DNA of 64,000 bases from Amphritea balenae (GTDB lineage: Bacteria > Pseudomonadota > Gammaproteobacteria > Pseudomonadales > Balneatricaceae), in assembly GCF_003858655.1 (NCBI RefSeq), contig NZ_RQXV01000016.1:1-64000 (forward strand), written 5' to 3'. The translations under genes and the position numbers were made by a program. This document shows, piece after piece, positions 17,752-25,469 of this stretch (positions are counted from its first letter, which is position 1; every line of letters begins with the position of its first letter). A model generated the notes under the pieces. That model was not told where the DNA came from and made no database searches. It was given only the letters and a program-made list of their open reading frames with translations.

Positions 17752-18003
17752 TTAACCCGCTTCATCCAGCAAAGAGAAAGAGATAAAGGTTGTAAATAAT
17801 GCGGTGGTAATAATGAATGCTGGCACAGGGATCAGCAGCATCAACAGCCCGCTACCGCACCACAATAGAGTCACCAGCTGCTTTCGGGCACGATAAGCCC
17901 CGGTAAATTTGCGTCGATAGAAATGAGCCCGGTCGGGCTCACGATTCTGCATCCAGTCGGGCAATATCAGCCGGACTAAAAATTTTAACAGCTCAAATCC
18001 CAT
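17752..18003 (-). CDS. small conserved-looking membrane protein, unknown function
   Basis: 83 residues from ATG 18003 with a strong GGAGG 6 nt upstream. A basic, aromatic N-terminal half (WMQNREPDRAHFYRRKF) is followed by two adjacent hydrophobic stretches at about residues 43-78 (TLLWCGSGLLMLLIPV and AFIITTALFTTFISF). I do not recognise the family. The good ribosome site, the position between two units with proper signals and the lack of overlap with other genes support a real gene. Probably an inner-membrane protein. Confidence 0.65.
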   Translation of the reverse strand: MGFELLKFLVRLILPDWMQNREPDRAHFYRRKFTGAYRARKQLVTLLWCGSGLLMLLIPVPAFIITTALFTTFISFSLLDEAG

Positions 18004-18090
18004 TACTGCCTCCCTCTTCCTTTCAGAATAACAGAGTATGGGATTTTTGCCGGATTGTACGAGGGGTATTTTAAGCCTTATTCAGACCTG

Positions 18091-19203
18091 TCAGTAATCA
18101 GCGATCCGATACAATATTGAGTCACGGTAGCCGGTATTTACTCGAATAAGACCGGACAACTTATGATTAAGTTCTGCATCTCCGCTATCAACAATCAGTG
18201 GCCGCCCTTCTAGCTCTTGAATTTTGCTCTTAGTAGCAACAACAATAATATTGTCACGGCCGATACGCCTTAACAGCTCGACACTCAACTGTTGATTCCC
18301 CCGCCCGATAATATGACCCTGACCTCCGATAACGGTAATTACTAACCGGGTCTCATAGCCCGAGGTCATTTCAAGCAACTGCTGTGCTGTCAGATCCTGA
18401 CCTATCAGCTCACCGTTCTCAATCAGATCCACGCCTAAGAGTGTGTTTTCCAGTCCTAAAGAGTCCATCAGAGCCTGCACAGTTGAACCTGAGCCCATAA
18501 TGTAGCGTACATCATCTTCCATAGATTCATTGAAGTCAGCGGCTATATCATCAAGTACAATCTCTTCTACTTCCTTACCACCTTCTTTGGTATGTTGTAG
18601 AAAGCGTGGTTCTTGCGGTACCAATAACTCGCCATAGTATTTTGCCCGCACCCGACCTTCGCGAAAGGCCACTTCGTCAATATCCCTGACCTCCTGATCA
18701 CCCAGGGTTACTAACTCCCCTCTAACCAGCATGGCGACAATTTCGCCCGCCGCCTTTGGCGTAATGGCATAAACTCCGGAGTGAATTTTAACGCCGGCAG
18801 GAATGCCCAGCACCGGAACGCTGTCACTGATAGCGTGACATATATTACGCGCAGTACCATCGCCCCCCGCGAAGAGAATAAGATCGATACCCTCTTCTAC
18901 CATCTGGCATGCAGCAGCCTCAGTATCTTTAGCACTGGTATTACCGGGATTGATTGAACCGATAACAACAGGTTCAAAGCCAGCCTCTCGGGCAACGTTT
19001 TCGCCCATCTCTCCCGGATAGGTGGTCAACTTAAGATCCAGGCCCCGAAGCGCATCCAGTGCAAGTAACGTTCTCAGGTTTGCTTTCGGTTCAGCCCCCA
19101 TATCCAGTGCTTTACGGGCAATCTCTTCGCCATCGCTGCCTTTCAAGCCTACACTGCCACCGACGCCCGCCAGGGGATTCACGATTAAACCCAATCGAAA
19201 CAT
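18091..19203 (-). CDS. ATP-NAD kinase-like protein (COG3199/AcoX type)
   Basis: 370 residues, longer than true NAD kinase (about 290). Seen: N-terminal LGLIVNPLAGVGGSVGLKG, the nucleotide-binding GGDGT at residues 113-117 inside LILFAGGDGTARNI, and PAGVKIHSG after it, all features of the NAD-kinase/diacylglycerol-kinase superfamily and specifically of the AcoX-like group. The substrate of this group is not settled, so a kinase acting on NAD or another small molecule is inference. The start codon directly follows the stop of the PilZ gene (TAGATG), so the two are co-translated, a pairing that suggests a link to c-di-GMP signalling. Confidence 0.82.
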   Translation of the reverse strand: MFRLGLIVNPLAGVGGSVGLKGSDGEEIARKALDMGAEPKANLRTLLALDALRGLDLKLTTYPGEMGENVAREAGFEPVVIGSINPGNTSAKDTEAAACQMVEEGIDLILFAGGDGTARNICHAISDSVPVLGIPAGVKIHSGVYAITPKAAGEIVAMLVRGELVTLGDQEVRDIDEVAFREGRVRAKYYGELLVPQEPRFLQHTKEGGKEVEEIVLDDIAADFNESMEDDVRYIMGSGSTVQALMDSLGLENTLLGVDLIENGELIGQDLTAQQLLEMTSGYETRLVITVIGGQGHIIGRGNQQLSVELLRRIGRDNIIVVATKSKIQELEGRPLIVDSGDAELNHKLSGLIRVNTGYRDSILYRIADY

Positions 19204-19926
19204 CTATAACTCCTGTCCATTCTGATCGAGATTACCGGTCTCAACCAGAAACTGCTGATATACAAAGGCAGCTATAATCAATCGACTATCTTCATCCAGA
19301 TCGACAAACTTTACCCCGTGGTTATATAAGCTACCTGAATCTACTGAACTGGTATGTACATTACGCAGTTCAACCGGTGCCAGTAATACCTGATCGATAT
19401 CACCGATCTGAACCCGGGTAGTCAGATAGAACTTGTCCCCCACTTCACCCAAAGAGCGCGGCAGTTGCAGACAGGCGCCCCCCAGACTTATATCTATACA
19501 TAGTGCACTGACCGGCAGATCCTGCCGCTCACTCATTTCATCATGATCATCAACCGAGCTCATTAAGCCAACGGGTACCCGGGTATGTTCTCTGATGCGC
19601 TGTTCATTAATCTGTTTTGGATATTCTAGTACCCAGTAGCCGAACGGCTGATCATACTGTTTCAGTATTTTACTGGTGAAACTACAGATCCGGTTACCAC
19701 TAACCATGCGCAGATTAGCCAGATTACCCTCATTTATCAAAGATGAAACGTTGCTGTTAGCAGAAGGCGCGCTAATCATCACACCACCGTTGACAGAATA
19801 GCCCAATAACTTAGCCGTAAACCTGCCCCGGGGAGACCTGATCTCTACCCGTACCGGCTCGCCTATCTGCAACCTTAGTTCCGAGAGTTTTTTACTCTGT
19901 TCAAGCAAATCTTCCTGCACTGCCAT
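19204..19926 (-). CDS. PilZ-domain c-di-GMP receptor, YcgR-like
   Basis: 240 residues. An N-terminal YcgR-N-like beta domain (about 1-105) is followed by a PilZ domain (about 108-230) with both binding motifs intact: R112-E-H-T-R116 (RxxxR) and D145-I-S147-L-G-G150 (DxSxxG). It should therefore bind cyclic di-GMP in the cytoplasm. In enterobacteria YcgR slows the flagellar motor; whether this protein does so is inference, as no flagellar genes are close. It is the first gene of a two-gene unit with the kinase-like gene that starts at the very next base. Confidence 0.9.
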   Translation of the reverse strand: MAVQEDLLEQSKKLSELRLQIGEPVRVEIRSPRGRFTAKLLGYSVNGGVMISAPSANSNVSSLINEGNLANLRMVSGNRICSFTSKILKQYDQPFGYWVLEYPKQINEQRIREHTRVPVGLMSSVDDHDEMSERQDLPVSALCIDISLGGACLQLPRSLGEVGDKFYLTTRVQIGDIDQVLLAPVELRNVHTSSVDSGSLYNHGVKFVDLDEDSRLIIAAFVYQQFLVETGNLDQNGQEL

Positions 19927-19980
19927 TAAATCAGCATCCGTTCCTGAGTTTTCTGTTAAGCCCTGTTACCGGCTAACTAA

Positions 19981-20046
19981 TTATCTAACAAAGCCGCTTA
20001 TCTAACAAAGCCGCATATTTATCAAACCCGCTTATCTAAGCAAGTG
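19981..20046. repeat. short tandem repeat, 17-bp unit
   Basis: TTATCTAACAAAGCCGC occurs twice exactly (19981-19997 and 19998-20014), followed by a diverged copy ATATTTATCAAACCCGC (20015-20031) and a partial one (20032-20046). It lies in the 132-bp gap between pdxB and the PilZ gene. Confidence 0.8.
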
Positions 20047-20058
20047 CAATTTCGAAGA

Positions 20059-21201
20059 TCAATCGCAGATGAAACCCGCAGCGACCAATTGACCTTTTAA
20101 ATCAGACGCTAACTTAGCACCCGAAAACCCGGCGGCGGCAAATTCTCGCCGAACAGGATACTGCTTACGTAACTGGTCAAAGCGCTCAGGCTGCATTGCA
20201 GCATCATCAAGCGAACTCATAAAGCGAGCATGATCATCGGCCGGATCATAGATCATATGGATAATATCGGTCAGATCTTCCTTGCCGGTCAGCTTAACAA
20301 CCGGCTGTACAATTTCGCTAAGACACTGCTTAAAATCCACATCGGGAACCAGCCCCCGGTGTTCGCAAAATGCGTTATAAAGCATCCATGTACCCCGAAT
20401 CTTACCATCCAGACTATAGCCGGCAATGTGGGGAGTACCAATTCTTACCCGCTCTGCCAGTTCGCTTCCAACACGGGGCTCGTCTTCCCAGACATCAAGT
20501 AGCAAGGTGACATCTTCACGGATTAAGTGCCAATTGAGTAACGCTGTATTATCAATGACCGGCCCCCGCCCTGCATTCAGTAACACCGCCCCCTGCTTTA
20601 CCAATGGCAAATTGTCCTGGTTCAGAAGATGGTGGCTGGGATACTTTCCATCTTTTACCAATGGTGTATGCAAACAGATGATATCTGCTTCTTTCAACAA
20701 TTGATCCAATGGCACCATGCCTTCTGTTCCGGCACTTTGCCGGGGTGGATCATTCAGCAGTAGCTTAACGCCTAACCGTTCTAAGCGGCGCTGTAAACGA
20801 CGGCCAACATTGCCGACACCAACAATACCTACCACTTTATCCAACAGATCAAAGCCCTGTTCACGGGCAACCAGCAACAAATTACTCAGCACATACTCTG
20901 CCACCGCATCGGCATTACAGCCCGGCGCACTACTAAAACCAATACCCTGCTCGTGTAACCAGTGCTGATCGATATGATCGGTGCCTATTGTTGCGGTACC
21001 TACAAAGCTGACCGGCGTGCCTTCAAGTAACGCCCGGTCGACCTTAGTTACCGAGCGAACCAATAGAATATCCGCCTCTTTAAGATCACTTTTTTTCATT
21101 GATCTACCCGGAATTCGGGTGATCTTACCGAAACAATCGAACAGGGATTCCAGCGCGGGAATATTCTCATCAGCGACGATGTTCAGACCTGATAAATTCA
21201 A
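20059..21201 (-). CDS. pdxB: erythronate-4-phosphate dehydrogenase
   Basis: 380 residues, against 378 in E. coli. Start at TTG 21201 (NLSGLNIVADENIP) is chosen for GGAG 6 nt upstream; TTG 21213 would add four residues. Seen: VADENIPALE at the N-terminus, the MVRSVTK-like LLVRSVTKVD, FVGTATIGTDHID, PGCNADAVAEYV, the NAD-binding GIVGVGNVGRR near 120-130, LDVWEDEP and the active-site GTPHIAGYS. The C-terminal PdxB dimerisation domain is present. It catalyses the second step of the DXP-dependent pyridoxal phosphate pathway. It appears monocistronic, and the identification is firm. Confidence 0.96.
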   Translation of the reverse strand: MNLSGLNIVADENIPALESLFDCFGKITRIPGRSMKKSDLKEADILLVRSVTKVDRALLEGTPVSFVGTATIGTDHIDQHWLHEQGIGFSSAPGCNADAVAEYVLSNLLLVAREQGFDLLDKVVGIVGVGNVGRRLQRRLERLGVKLLLNDPPRQSAGTEGMVPLDQLLKEADIICLHTPLVKDGKYPSHHLLNQDNLPLVKQGAVLLNAGRGPVIDNTALLNWHLIREDVTLLLDVWEDEPRVGSELAERVRIGTPHIAGYSLDGKIRGTWMLYNAFCEHRGLVPDVDFKQCLSEIVQPVVKLTGKEDLTDIIHMIYDPADDHARFMSSLDDAAMQPERFDQLRKQYPVRREFAAAGFSGAKLASDLKGQLVAAGFICD

Positions 21202-21307
21202 ACAACTCTCCAAAGAAAAAAATCAGTGGTTATGGGGCGAAACGCCGATTATAATTGCCCGCCTCGTGCTTTGATATCACCCCAGACAAATTAATTGTGG
21301 TACTTTT

Positions 21308-21556
21308 TTGATCATTCGTTGGCGTAAACATCAGGACTATTTCATAGTCCGACTCTATCAGGACCTGATGGGTGACTGGGTGTTAACAGAGTCATGGGGT
21401 AATTCTGTGCGCGACAGCGGTGCATTCAATCATACGGTGTTTCATTGCTATCACGAAGCCCGCAATAGATTACGTGAAATCAGTAAACAGCAGAAGTCGC
21501 TTGGCTTCAAAAAAACCGTTTCAAAAGAGCACCAGATCGAGCTGGACTTTGGCTAA
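21308..21556 (+). CDS. small WGR-domain-like protein
   Basis: 82 residues from a TTG at 21308; no ATG fits, and the ribosome site is weak, so the start is uncertain. The pattern YFIVRLYQDLMGDWVLTESWG, then EARNRLREISKQQKSLGF, fits a WGR domain, the beta-rich module found in PARP-type proteins and in small stand-alone bacterial proteins. The WGR tripeptide itself reads WGN here. It ends KEHQIELDFG. It lies between pdxB (divergent) and trpB. Function unknown; nucleic-acid binding is only an analogy to eukaryotic WGR domains. Confidence 0.65.
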   Translation: MIIRWRKHQDYFIVRLYQDLMGDWVLTESWGNSVRDSGAFNHTVFHCYHEARNRLREISKQQKSLGFKKTVSKEHQIELDFG

Positions 21557-21622
21557 AGAACCTTTGAACAAGTGCTAAATACAGTTCCCGATCAATATTC
21601 TTAAAATAAATCCTTCCGATAG

Positions 21623-21651
21623 TTGGCAACCGCCTCCTACAGCGATATATT
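21623..21651 (+). promoter_or_regulatory. sigma-70 type promoter of trpB
   Basis: TTGGCA (21623-21628), a 17-nt spacer, then TATATT (21646-21651), each 5 of 6 to consensus. Start of transcription would fall near 21658, giving an 85-nt leader that contains a small stem CAGCGT/ACGCTG (21674-21689). No TrpR-like operator and no Trp-rich leader peptide were seen. Confidence 0.6.
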
Positions 21652-21742
21652 TCTCTCTTTACTATACAAAATGCAGCGTCTGAACGCTGTTCGCAGTATC
21701 ACTTAAAGGTTACTGCCGATATAACAAGATAAGAGAGGTCCC

Positions 21743-22945
21743 ATGAGTAAGTTTGATTTTGCGCCAATGCCTGACAAAGAAGGATTTTTTGGTAGCTACG
21801 GCGGTCAGATCATCCCCCCTGAACTGAAAAAAGTGATGGATGATATCGATCAGGCTTACGAAGAGATCCGTCAGACTGAAGAATTTCAGAATGAACTAAT
21901 GAGCCTGTTCCAGGACTACGTTGGTCGTCCAAGCCCTATTTACCATGCCAAACGCCTGAGTGAACAGCTGGGTGGTGCACAGATCTTCCTGAAACGTGAA
22001 GACCTGAACCACACCGGTGCGCATAAGATCAATCACTGTCTGGGTGAAGCGCTACTGGCCAAATTCATGGGTAAAAAGAAAGTTCTGGCTGAAACCGGTG
22101 CAGGACAGCACGGTGTTGCACTGGCGACTGCCTGCGCTTTAGTCGGTATCCCTTGTGAAATCCATATGGGTCAGGTGGATATCGAGAAAGAACACCCTAA
22201 CGTTACTAAGATGAAGATTCTGGGCTGTAAGCTGGTCCCGGTTACCCGCGGCACCGCCACTCTAAAAGATGCTGTCGACAGTGCGTTTGAAGAGTATCTG
22301 AAGAATCCAGAAGAATATATTTATGCCATTGGCTCTGTTGTGGGCCCACATCCATTCCCGAAAATGGTACGTGACTTCCAGAGCATCATCGGCCGTGAAG
22401 CCCGTCAGCAGTTTAATGAAAAATTCGCCAAGAACCCTGATGTCATTACCGCTTGTGTCGGCGGTGGTTCTAACGCAATGGGGCTGTTCACCGCATTCCT
22501 GAACGATGACGATGTTAAAATCGTCGGAGTTGAGCCTGCAGGTAAAGGTCTGGATACACCGGATCACTCTGCAACTATGACCCTGGGTAAGCCAAGCCAG
22601 ATCCACGGAATGAAGTGCTACGTACTGGAAACTGATGATGGCGAGCCGATGCCGGTTCACTCTATCGCATCCGGCCTGGACTACCCTGGCGTAGGCCCAC
22701 AGCACTGCTACCTGAAAGACATTGACCGTGTTGAGTACGAAACAGCAACCGATGAAGAATGTCTGAACGCCTTTATGACCCTGTCTCGGGTTGAAGGTAT
22801 TATCCCGGCACTGGAAAGTGCCCATGCCGTTGCCTGGGCGATGCGTGTTGCGCCAACGATGGGTAAAGATCAGCAAATCCTGATCAACCTGTCCGGCCGT
22901 GGTGATAAAGACGCTGATTACGTGGCAGAGAAACTGGGTCTGTAA
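21743..22945 (+). CDS. trpB: tryptophan synthase beta chain-like PLP enzyme, stand-alone
   Basis: 400 residues, normal TrpB length. Seen: the PLP lysine K95 in HTGAHKIN, the catalytic Glu E117 in [11 protein letters not shown], the phosphate-binding [10 protein letters not shown] near 236-246, and [16 protein letters not shown]-type SD just before ATG 21743. The usual enzyme condenses indole with serine in complex with TrpA. Here trpA and other trp genes are absent from both sides, and the sequence departs from the E. coli protein at several usually fixed places (for example [11 protein letters not shown] for KINNVLGQALL). It may be a second copy for indole salvage, or the only trpB encoded away from trpA; the window cannot decide. 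Confidence 0.88.
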   Translation: MSKFDFAPMPDKEGFFGSYGGQIIPPELKKVMDDIDQAYEEIRQTEEFQNELMSLFQDYVGRPSPIYHAKRLSEQLGGAQIFLKREDLNHTGAHKINHCLGEALLAKFMGKKKVLAETGAGQHGVALATACALVGIPCEIHMGQVDIEKEHPNVTKMKILGCKLVPVTRGTATLKDAVDSAFEEYLKNPEEYIYAIGSVVGPHPFPKMVRDFQSIIGREARQQFNEKFAKNPDVITACVGGGSNAMGLFTAFLNDDDVKIVGVEPAGKGLDTPDHSATMTLGKPSQIHGMKCYVLETDDGEPMPVHSIASGLDYPGVGPQHCYLKDIDRVEYETATDEECLNAFMTLSRVEGIIPALESAHAVAWAMRVAPTMGKDQQILINLSGRGDKDADYVAEKLGL

Positions 22946-22968
22946 TTAGTTCATTTGAATACAGAATA

Positions 22969-22996
22969 GAAAAAGGGGCTTGAAGCCCCTTTTTTA
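22969..22996. terminator. bidirectional terminator between trpB and hpaD
   Basis: GGGGCT/AGCCCC stem (22975-22980 with 22984-22989), loop TGA, with A and T runs on both sides, between convergent genes. Confidence 0.88.
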
Positions 22997-23014
22997 TTAC
23001 CTGTTTAACTCTTA

Positions 23015-23902
23015 CTAAACCGGGTGAACATCCTGTTGCGATTTCGCATTAGTAGAGACCGGGAATAGCACATTACACTGACCGGTACCGGAACTTGGGA
23101 AGTACTCGGTCATCATTTCGCCCTGGCCTTCATATTTGTCCCAACCCAACAGACCGAACAGCATAGCGGTATCATGCATGCCACCTTCACCAGCGCAGTC
23201 CTCTGCATATTTCGGCATGATCTCAAGGAAGTCCTTAATACGGCCCTGCTTCCACATATCCAATACCATCAGATCAGTTTGCTGATTCAATGGACGGCTG
23301 ATCTTGAACAGATAATCACCCACATCTTTGTTCGGTGGTATACGGTGTGACAGAGAACCGCTGGCCAGAAAGGCAACTTTCTTACCCGACTTTCTCACCG
23401 CTTCAAGAATAGACTCACCAACAATTTTTGATTCTTCCAGTTCTGCGTCATACATCCAGCCAGCAACTGAAATAATTTTAATATCCGTACCTATGCCCAT
23501 ATAACGCAGTGGAACCAGGGTGCCATACTGAACTTCTAAAGTGTCCACTTCATGATGACAAAGCGTTGTCACACCGTTTTTAGTGGCTGTATCAGCGATC
23601 AGCTGGCCTAACTCCGGATCCCCAACATAGTTGTATTCCATATTATTCAGGAAGTGTGGAAACTCAGTACTGGTAAACAGGCCCGACATATCCGGCTTGG
23701 CATTAATATGATAACCGGCATTAACCAGCCAGTGAGTATCCGCCACAACGATAGTGTCGACTTCACGCTCACGACACAGATCGCCAATGCGTTTAAGACC
23801 TTCGATCGCCTCTTTGCGAATCCCGTTAAGCGGCCCTTCCTGCTCAGAAATAAACATAGAGGGAACATGCGTCACTTTCGCTGCCAGAACAACTTCACCC
23901 AT
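23015..23902 (-). CDS. hpaD: 3,4-dihydroxyphenylacetate 2,3-dioxygenase-like extradiol dioxygenase
   Basis: 295 residues from ATG 23902 (MGEVVLAAKVTHVPSM) with GAGGT 5-6 nt upstream; a start four codons earlier lacks a site. It belongs to the LigB class III extradiol dioxygenases and matches HpaD over its length: VTHVPSMFISE, DTIVVADTHWLVNAGYHIN, YGTLVPLRYM, FLASGSLSHR and GGMHDTAMLFGLLGWDKYEG. The conserved His residues in THVPS and DTHWL are expected Fe(II) ligands. HpaD opens the ring of homoprotocatechuate. The other hpa genes are not here, so the substrate is inferred. An AraC-type regulator gene lies directly upstream. Confidence 0.82.
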   Translation of the reverse strand: MGEVVLAAKVTHVPSMFISEQEGPLNGIRKEAIEGLKRIGDLCREREVDTIVVADTHWLVNAGYHINAKPDMSGLFTSTEFPHFLNNMEYNYVGDPELGQLIADTATKNGVTTLCHHEVDTLEVQYGTLVPLRYMGIGTDIKIISVAGWMYDAELEESKIVGESILEAVRKSGKKVAFLASGSLSHRIPPNKDVGDYLFKISRPLNQQTDLMVLDMWKQGRIKDFLEIMPKYAEDCAGEGGMHDTAMLFGLLGWDKYEGQGEMMTEYFPSSGTGQCNVLFPVSTNAKSQQDVHPV

Positions 23903-23948
23903 AACAAACCTCACTTATTATTGTTAACTTGTTAATCAATATAGTGTC

Positions 23949-23954
23949 AGTATA
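23949..23954 (-). promoter_or_regulatory. possible -10 box of hpaD
   Basis: TATACT on the minus strand, about 47 nt before the ATG of hpaD. No good -35 box is seen at 17 nt, as is usual for activator-dependent promoters; the direct repeats at 23979-24012 end 24 nt upstream of it. Confidence 0.4.
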
Positions 23955-23978
23955 CGGGCGATTTGTTATCTGTCTTTG

Positions 23979-24012
23979 CCATTTAAAGCAAAGCTTTTAC
24001 CATTTAAACCAA
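23979..24012 (-). promoter_or_regulatory. candidate AraC-family operator upstream of hpaD
   Basis: Two direct repeats CCATTTAAAGCAA (23979-23991) and CCATTTAAACCAA (24000-24012), 12 of 13 identical, have a 21-bp period (two helical turns). They lie just upstream of the putative -10 of hpaD and downstream of an AraC-family gene. This is the arrangement expected for activator half-sites beside a weak -35 region. Confidence 0.5.
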
Positions 24013-24092
24013 GGGGAAAACATCTATCAATCAGATCAGGACTAAGCCTGAAACCCGGCACTTAAACAAAACACTGAAATTAAGCACTTAAG

Positions 24093-25148
24093 CTAAGCGC
24101 TGAAACGTCGTCGAAACACTGTAGGACTCTCACCAGTCCAGCGCTTAAAAGCTCTGTTCAGATGCGCTGGATCTGAAAAACCCAGCGAGTAAGCTATCTC
24201 TGTAATCGTTTGGCGGGAATACTGCAAATACTGGCGAGCCAGCTCCTCACGTATCTGATCGCGAATTTTCTGTAAAGTAGTGCCATTCAATGTCAGTTGA
24301 TACTGTAGCGTTCTGGCAACCATATTTAATTCGTCAGCCACATCATCAAGGGTTGTAAGACCTAAAGGCATAAGATTAATCAGCGTATTACGAACCTGAC
24401 TACAGAGGTCATTCATCTGAAAGCGCTCCAGATACTCCTCAACAAGCTTATCGTTCTGCTCAGCCAGCATTCGGTTTCCGGTATGTAGCGCCTGATCAAG
24501 TTGGTTTGAATCTAATACCAAACAGTTTTCCGAGCTACCAAAACTAACCGGACAGTTAAAGTAGTCTTGCCATAGCTGAGGCTCTTCGGGTGTATCACGG
24601 GTAAAACTGACACTAACCGGGGAAAAGCCGTCTCCAGACATTTCCCGAAACATCTTCACCACGGCTCCGAGAAAGTAATCAACGCCTTCCGGAGTCACTA
24701 AAGCCACACTCTCAGCTTGCTTAATCTGCATGGTAAAACTATCGTAATCCCGGACCTCTGCAGGCTGAAGAGATAACCGGCAACCATCATTCAGCAATAC
24801 CTCAAAGCGGACCATTCTCTGAAGCGCGTCCCTCAGGCTACTACTGGCCCAAAGCGAAAAACCAAGTGCATGAAAAGTCGTCGGACAGACATAACTGGCA
24901 ACCTGAAGCCCTATATTCTCCTGACCGGTTTCAGCCAACGCGATCGCCCATAACCTTCGGGTATGGTCTGAGCTGAACCTGACATCGATATCATTTTTCT
25001 GAGACAGGTCCACCCCTGCCGCTTTAAGCAACCGGTCTCCATCGTAACCTAATGCATTAAGCGCCCGACCAACCGCAACAGACCAGCCACCGACAACCGT
25101 GGAGGATTGTTTGCTGGTTATACTGGACTGCTTATCCGTTTCTATCAT
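24093..25148 (-). CDS. AraC-family transcriptional regulator
   Basis: 351 residues. The N-terminal part (about 25-215) looks like the arabinose-binding-type sensor domain of OruR/ArgR-like AraC proteins (CPTTFHALGFSLWASSSLRDAL). The C-terminal part (about 250-350) has the double helix-turn-helix with TLDDVADELNMVARTLQYQL and the family signature ITEIAYSLGFSDPAHLNRAFKRWTGESPTVFR. Unlike E. coli AraC the sensor precedes a long linker, common in this subgroup. It lies upstream of hpaD on the same strand with a 190-bp gap holding a candidate operator, so control of hpaD is a reasonable inference. The inducer is unknown. Confidence 0.9.
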   Translation of the reverse strand: MIETDKQSSITSKQSSTVVGGWSVAVGRALNALGYDGDRLLKAAGVDLSQKNDIDVRFSSDHTRRLWAIALAETGQENIGLQVASYVCPTTFHALGFSLWASSSLRDALQRMVRFEVLLNDGCRLSLQPAEVRDYDSFTMQIKQAESVALVTPEGVDYFLGAVVKMFREMSGDGFSPVSVSFTRDTPEEPQLWQDYFNCPVSFGSSENCLVLDSNQLDQALHTGNRMLAEQNDKLVEEYLERFQMNDLCSQVRNTLINLMPLGLTTLDDVADELNMVARTLQYQLTLNGTTLQKIRDQIREELARQYLQYSRQTITEIAYSLGFSDPAHLNRAFKRWTGESPTVFRRRFSA

Positions 25149-25469
25149 ATGTCCCGATGATACTTTTCTATTAATGATCCGTTTTTTAACCGTTCTTCAG
25201 CTTAGCAACAACCTTGATGCCACTGGCGATTTCAGACAGACATCATAAGGGCTAACCCTGATAAAGCTTATGACCTGCAACACAGTCAATAGAGATAATT
25301 TACACATTATATAATTCACCTCTATCCGGTGATAGATTGACGATATATGCTGCCCAAACTGGTTAATTACGTGCCACATGCCTTTTTTTGATTTCTATAA
25401 TTCAATGTAAAACTTACAAAGATTTTCAAAGCCCCAGCAGTTAGAGGCGCTTAGAAAAAGGATTTTACT
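25149..25469. other. intergenic region between araC-type and GGDEF/EAL genes
   Basis: 321 bp between divergent genes. AT-rich, with a small perfect stem TCTATC/GATAGA (25321-25336). A TTGACG follows at about 25337 but has no good -10 at the right spacing, and a TATAAT-like stretch near 25305-25316 lacks a matching -35. Promoters for both genes should be here, but none is convincing by eye. Confidence 0.4.

Noticed and set aside
21671-21706. leader peptide ATGCAGCGT... of 11 codons before trpB, as in trp attenuation
   Set aside because: No Trp codon, no ribosome site and no terminator after it.
24045-24110. diverged 26-bp direct repeat around the AraC-type stop (CACTTAA...)
   Set aside because: Similarity is low outside CACTTAA and CTGAAA, within what AT-rich sequence gives by chance.
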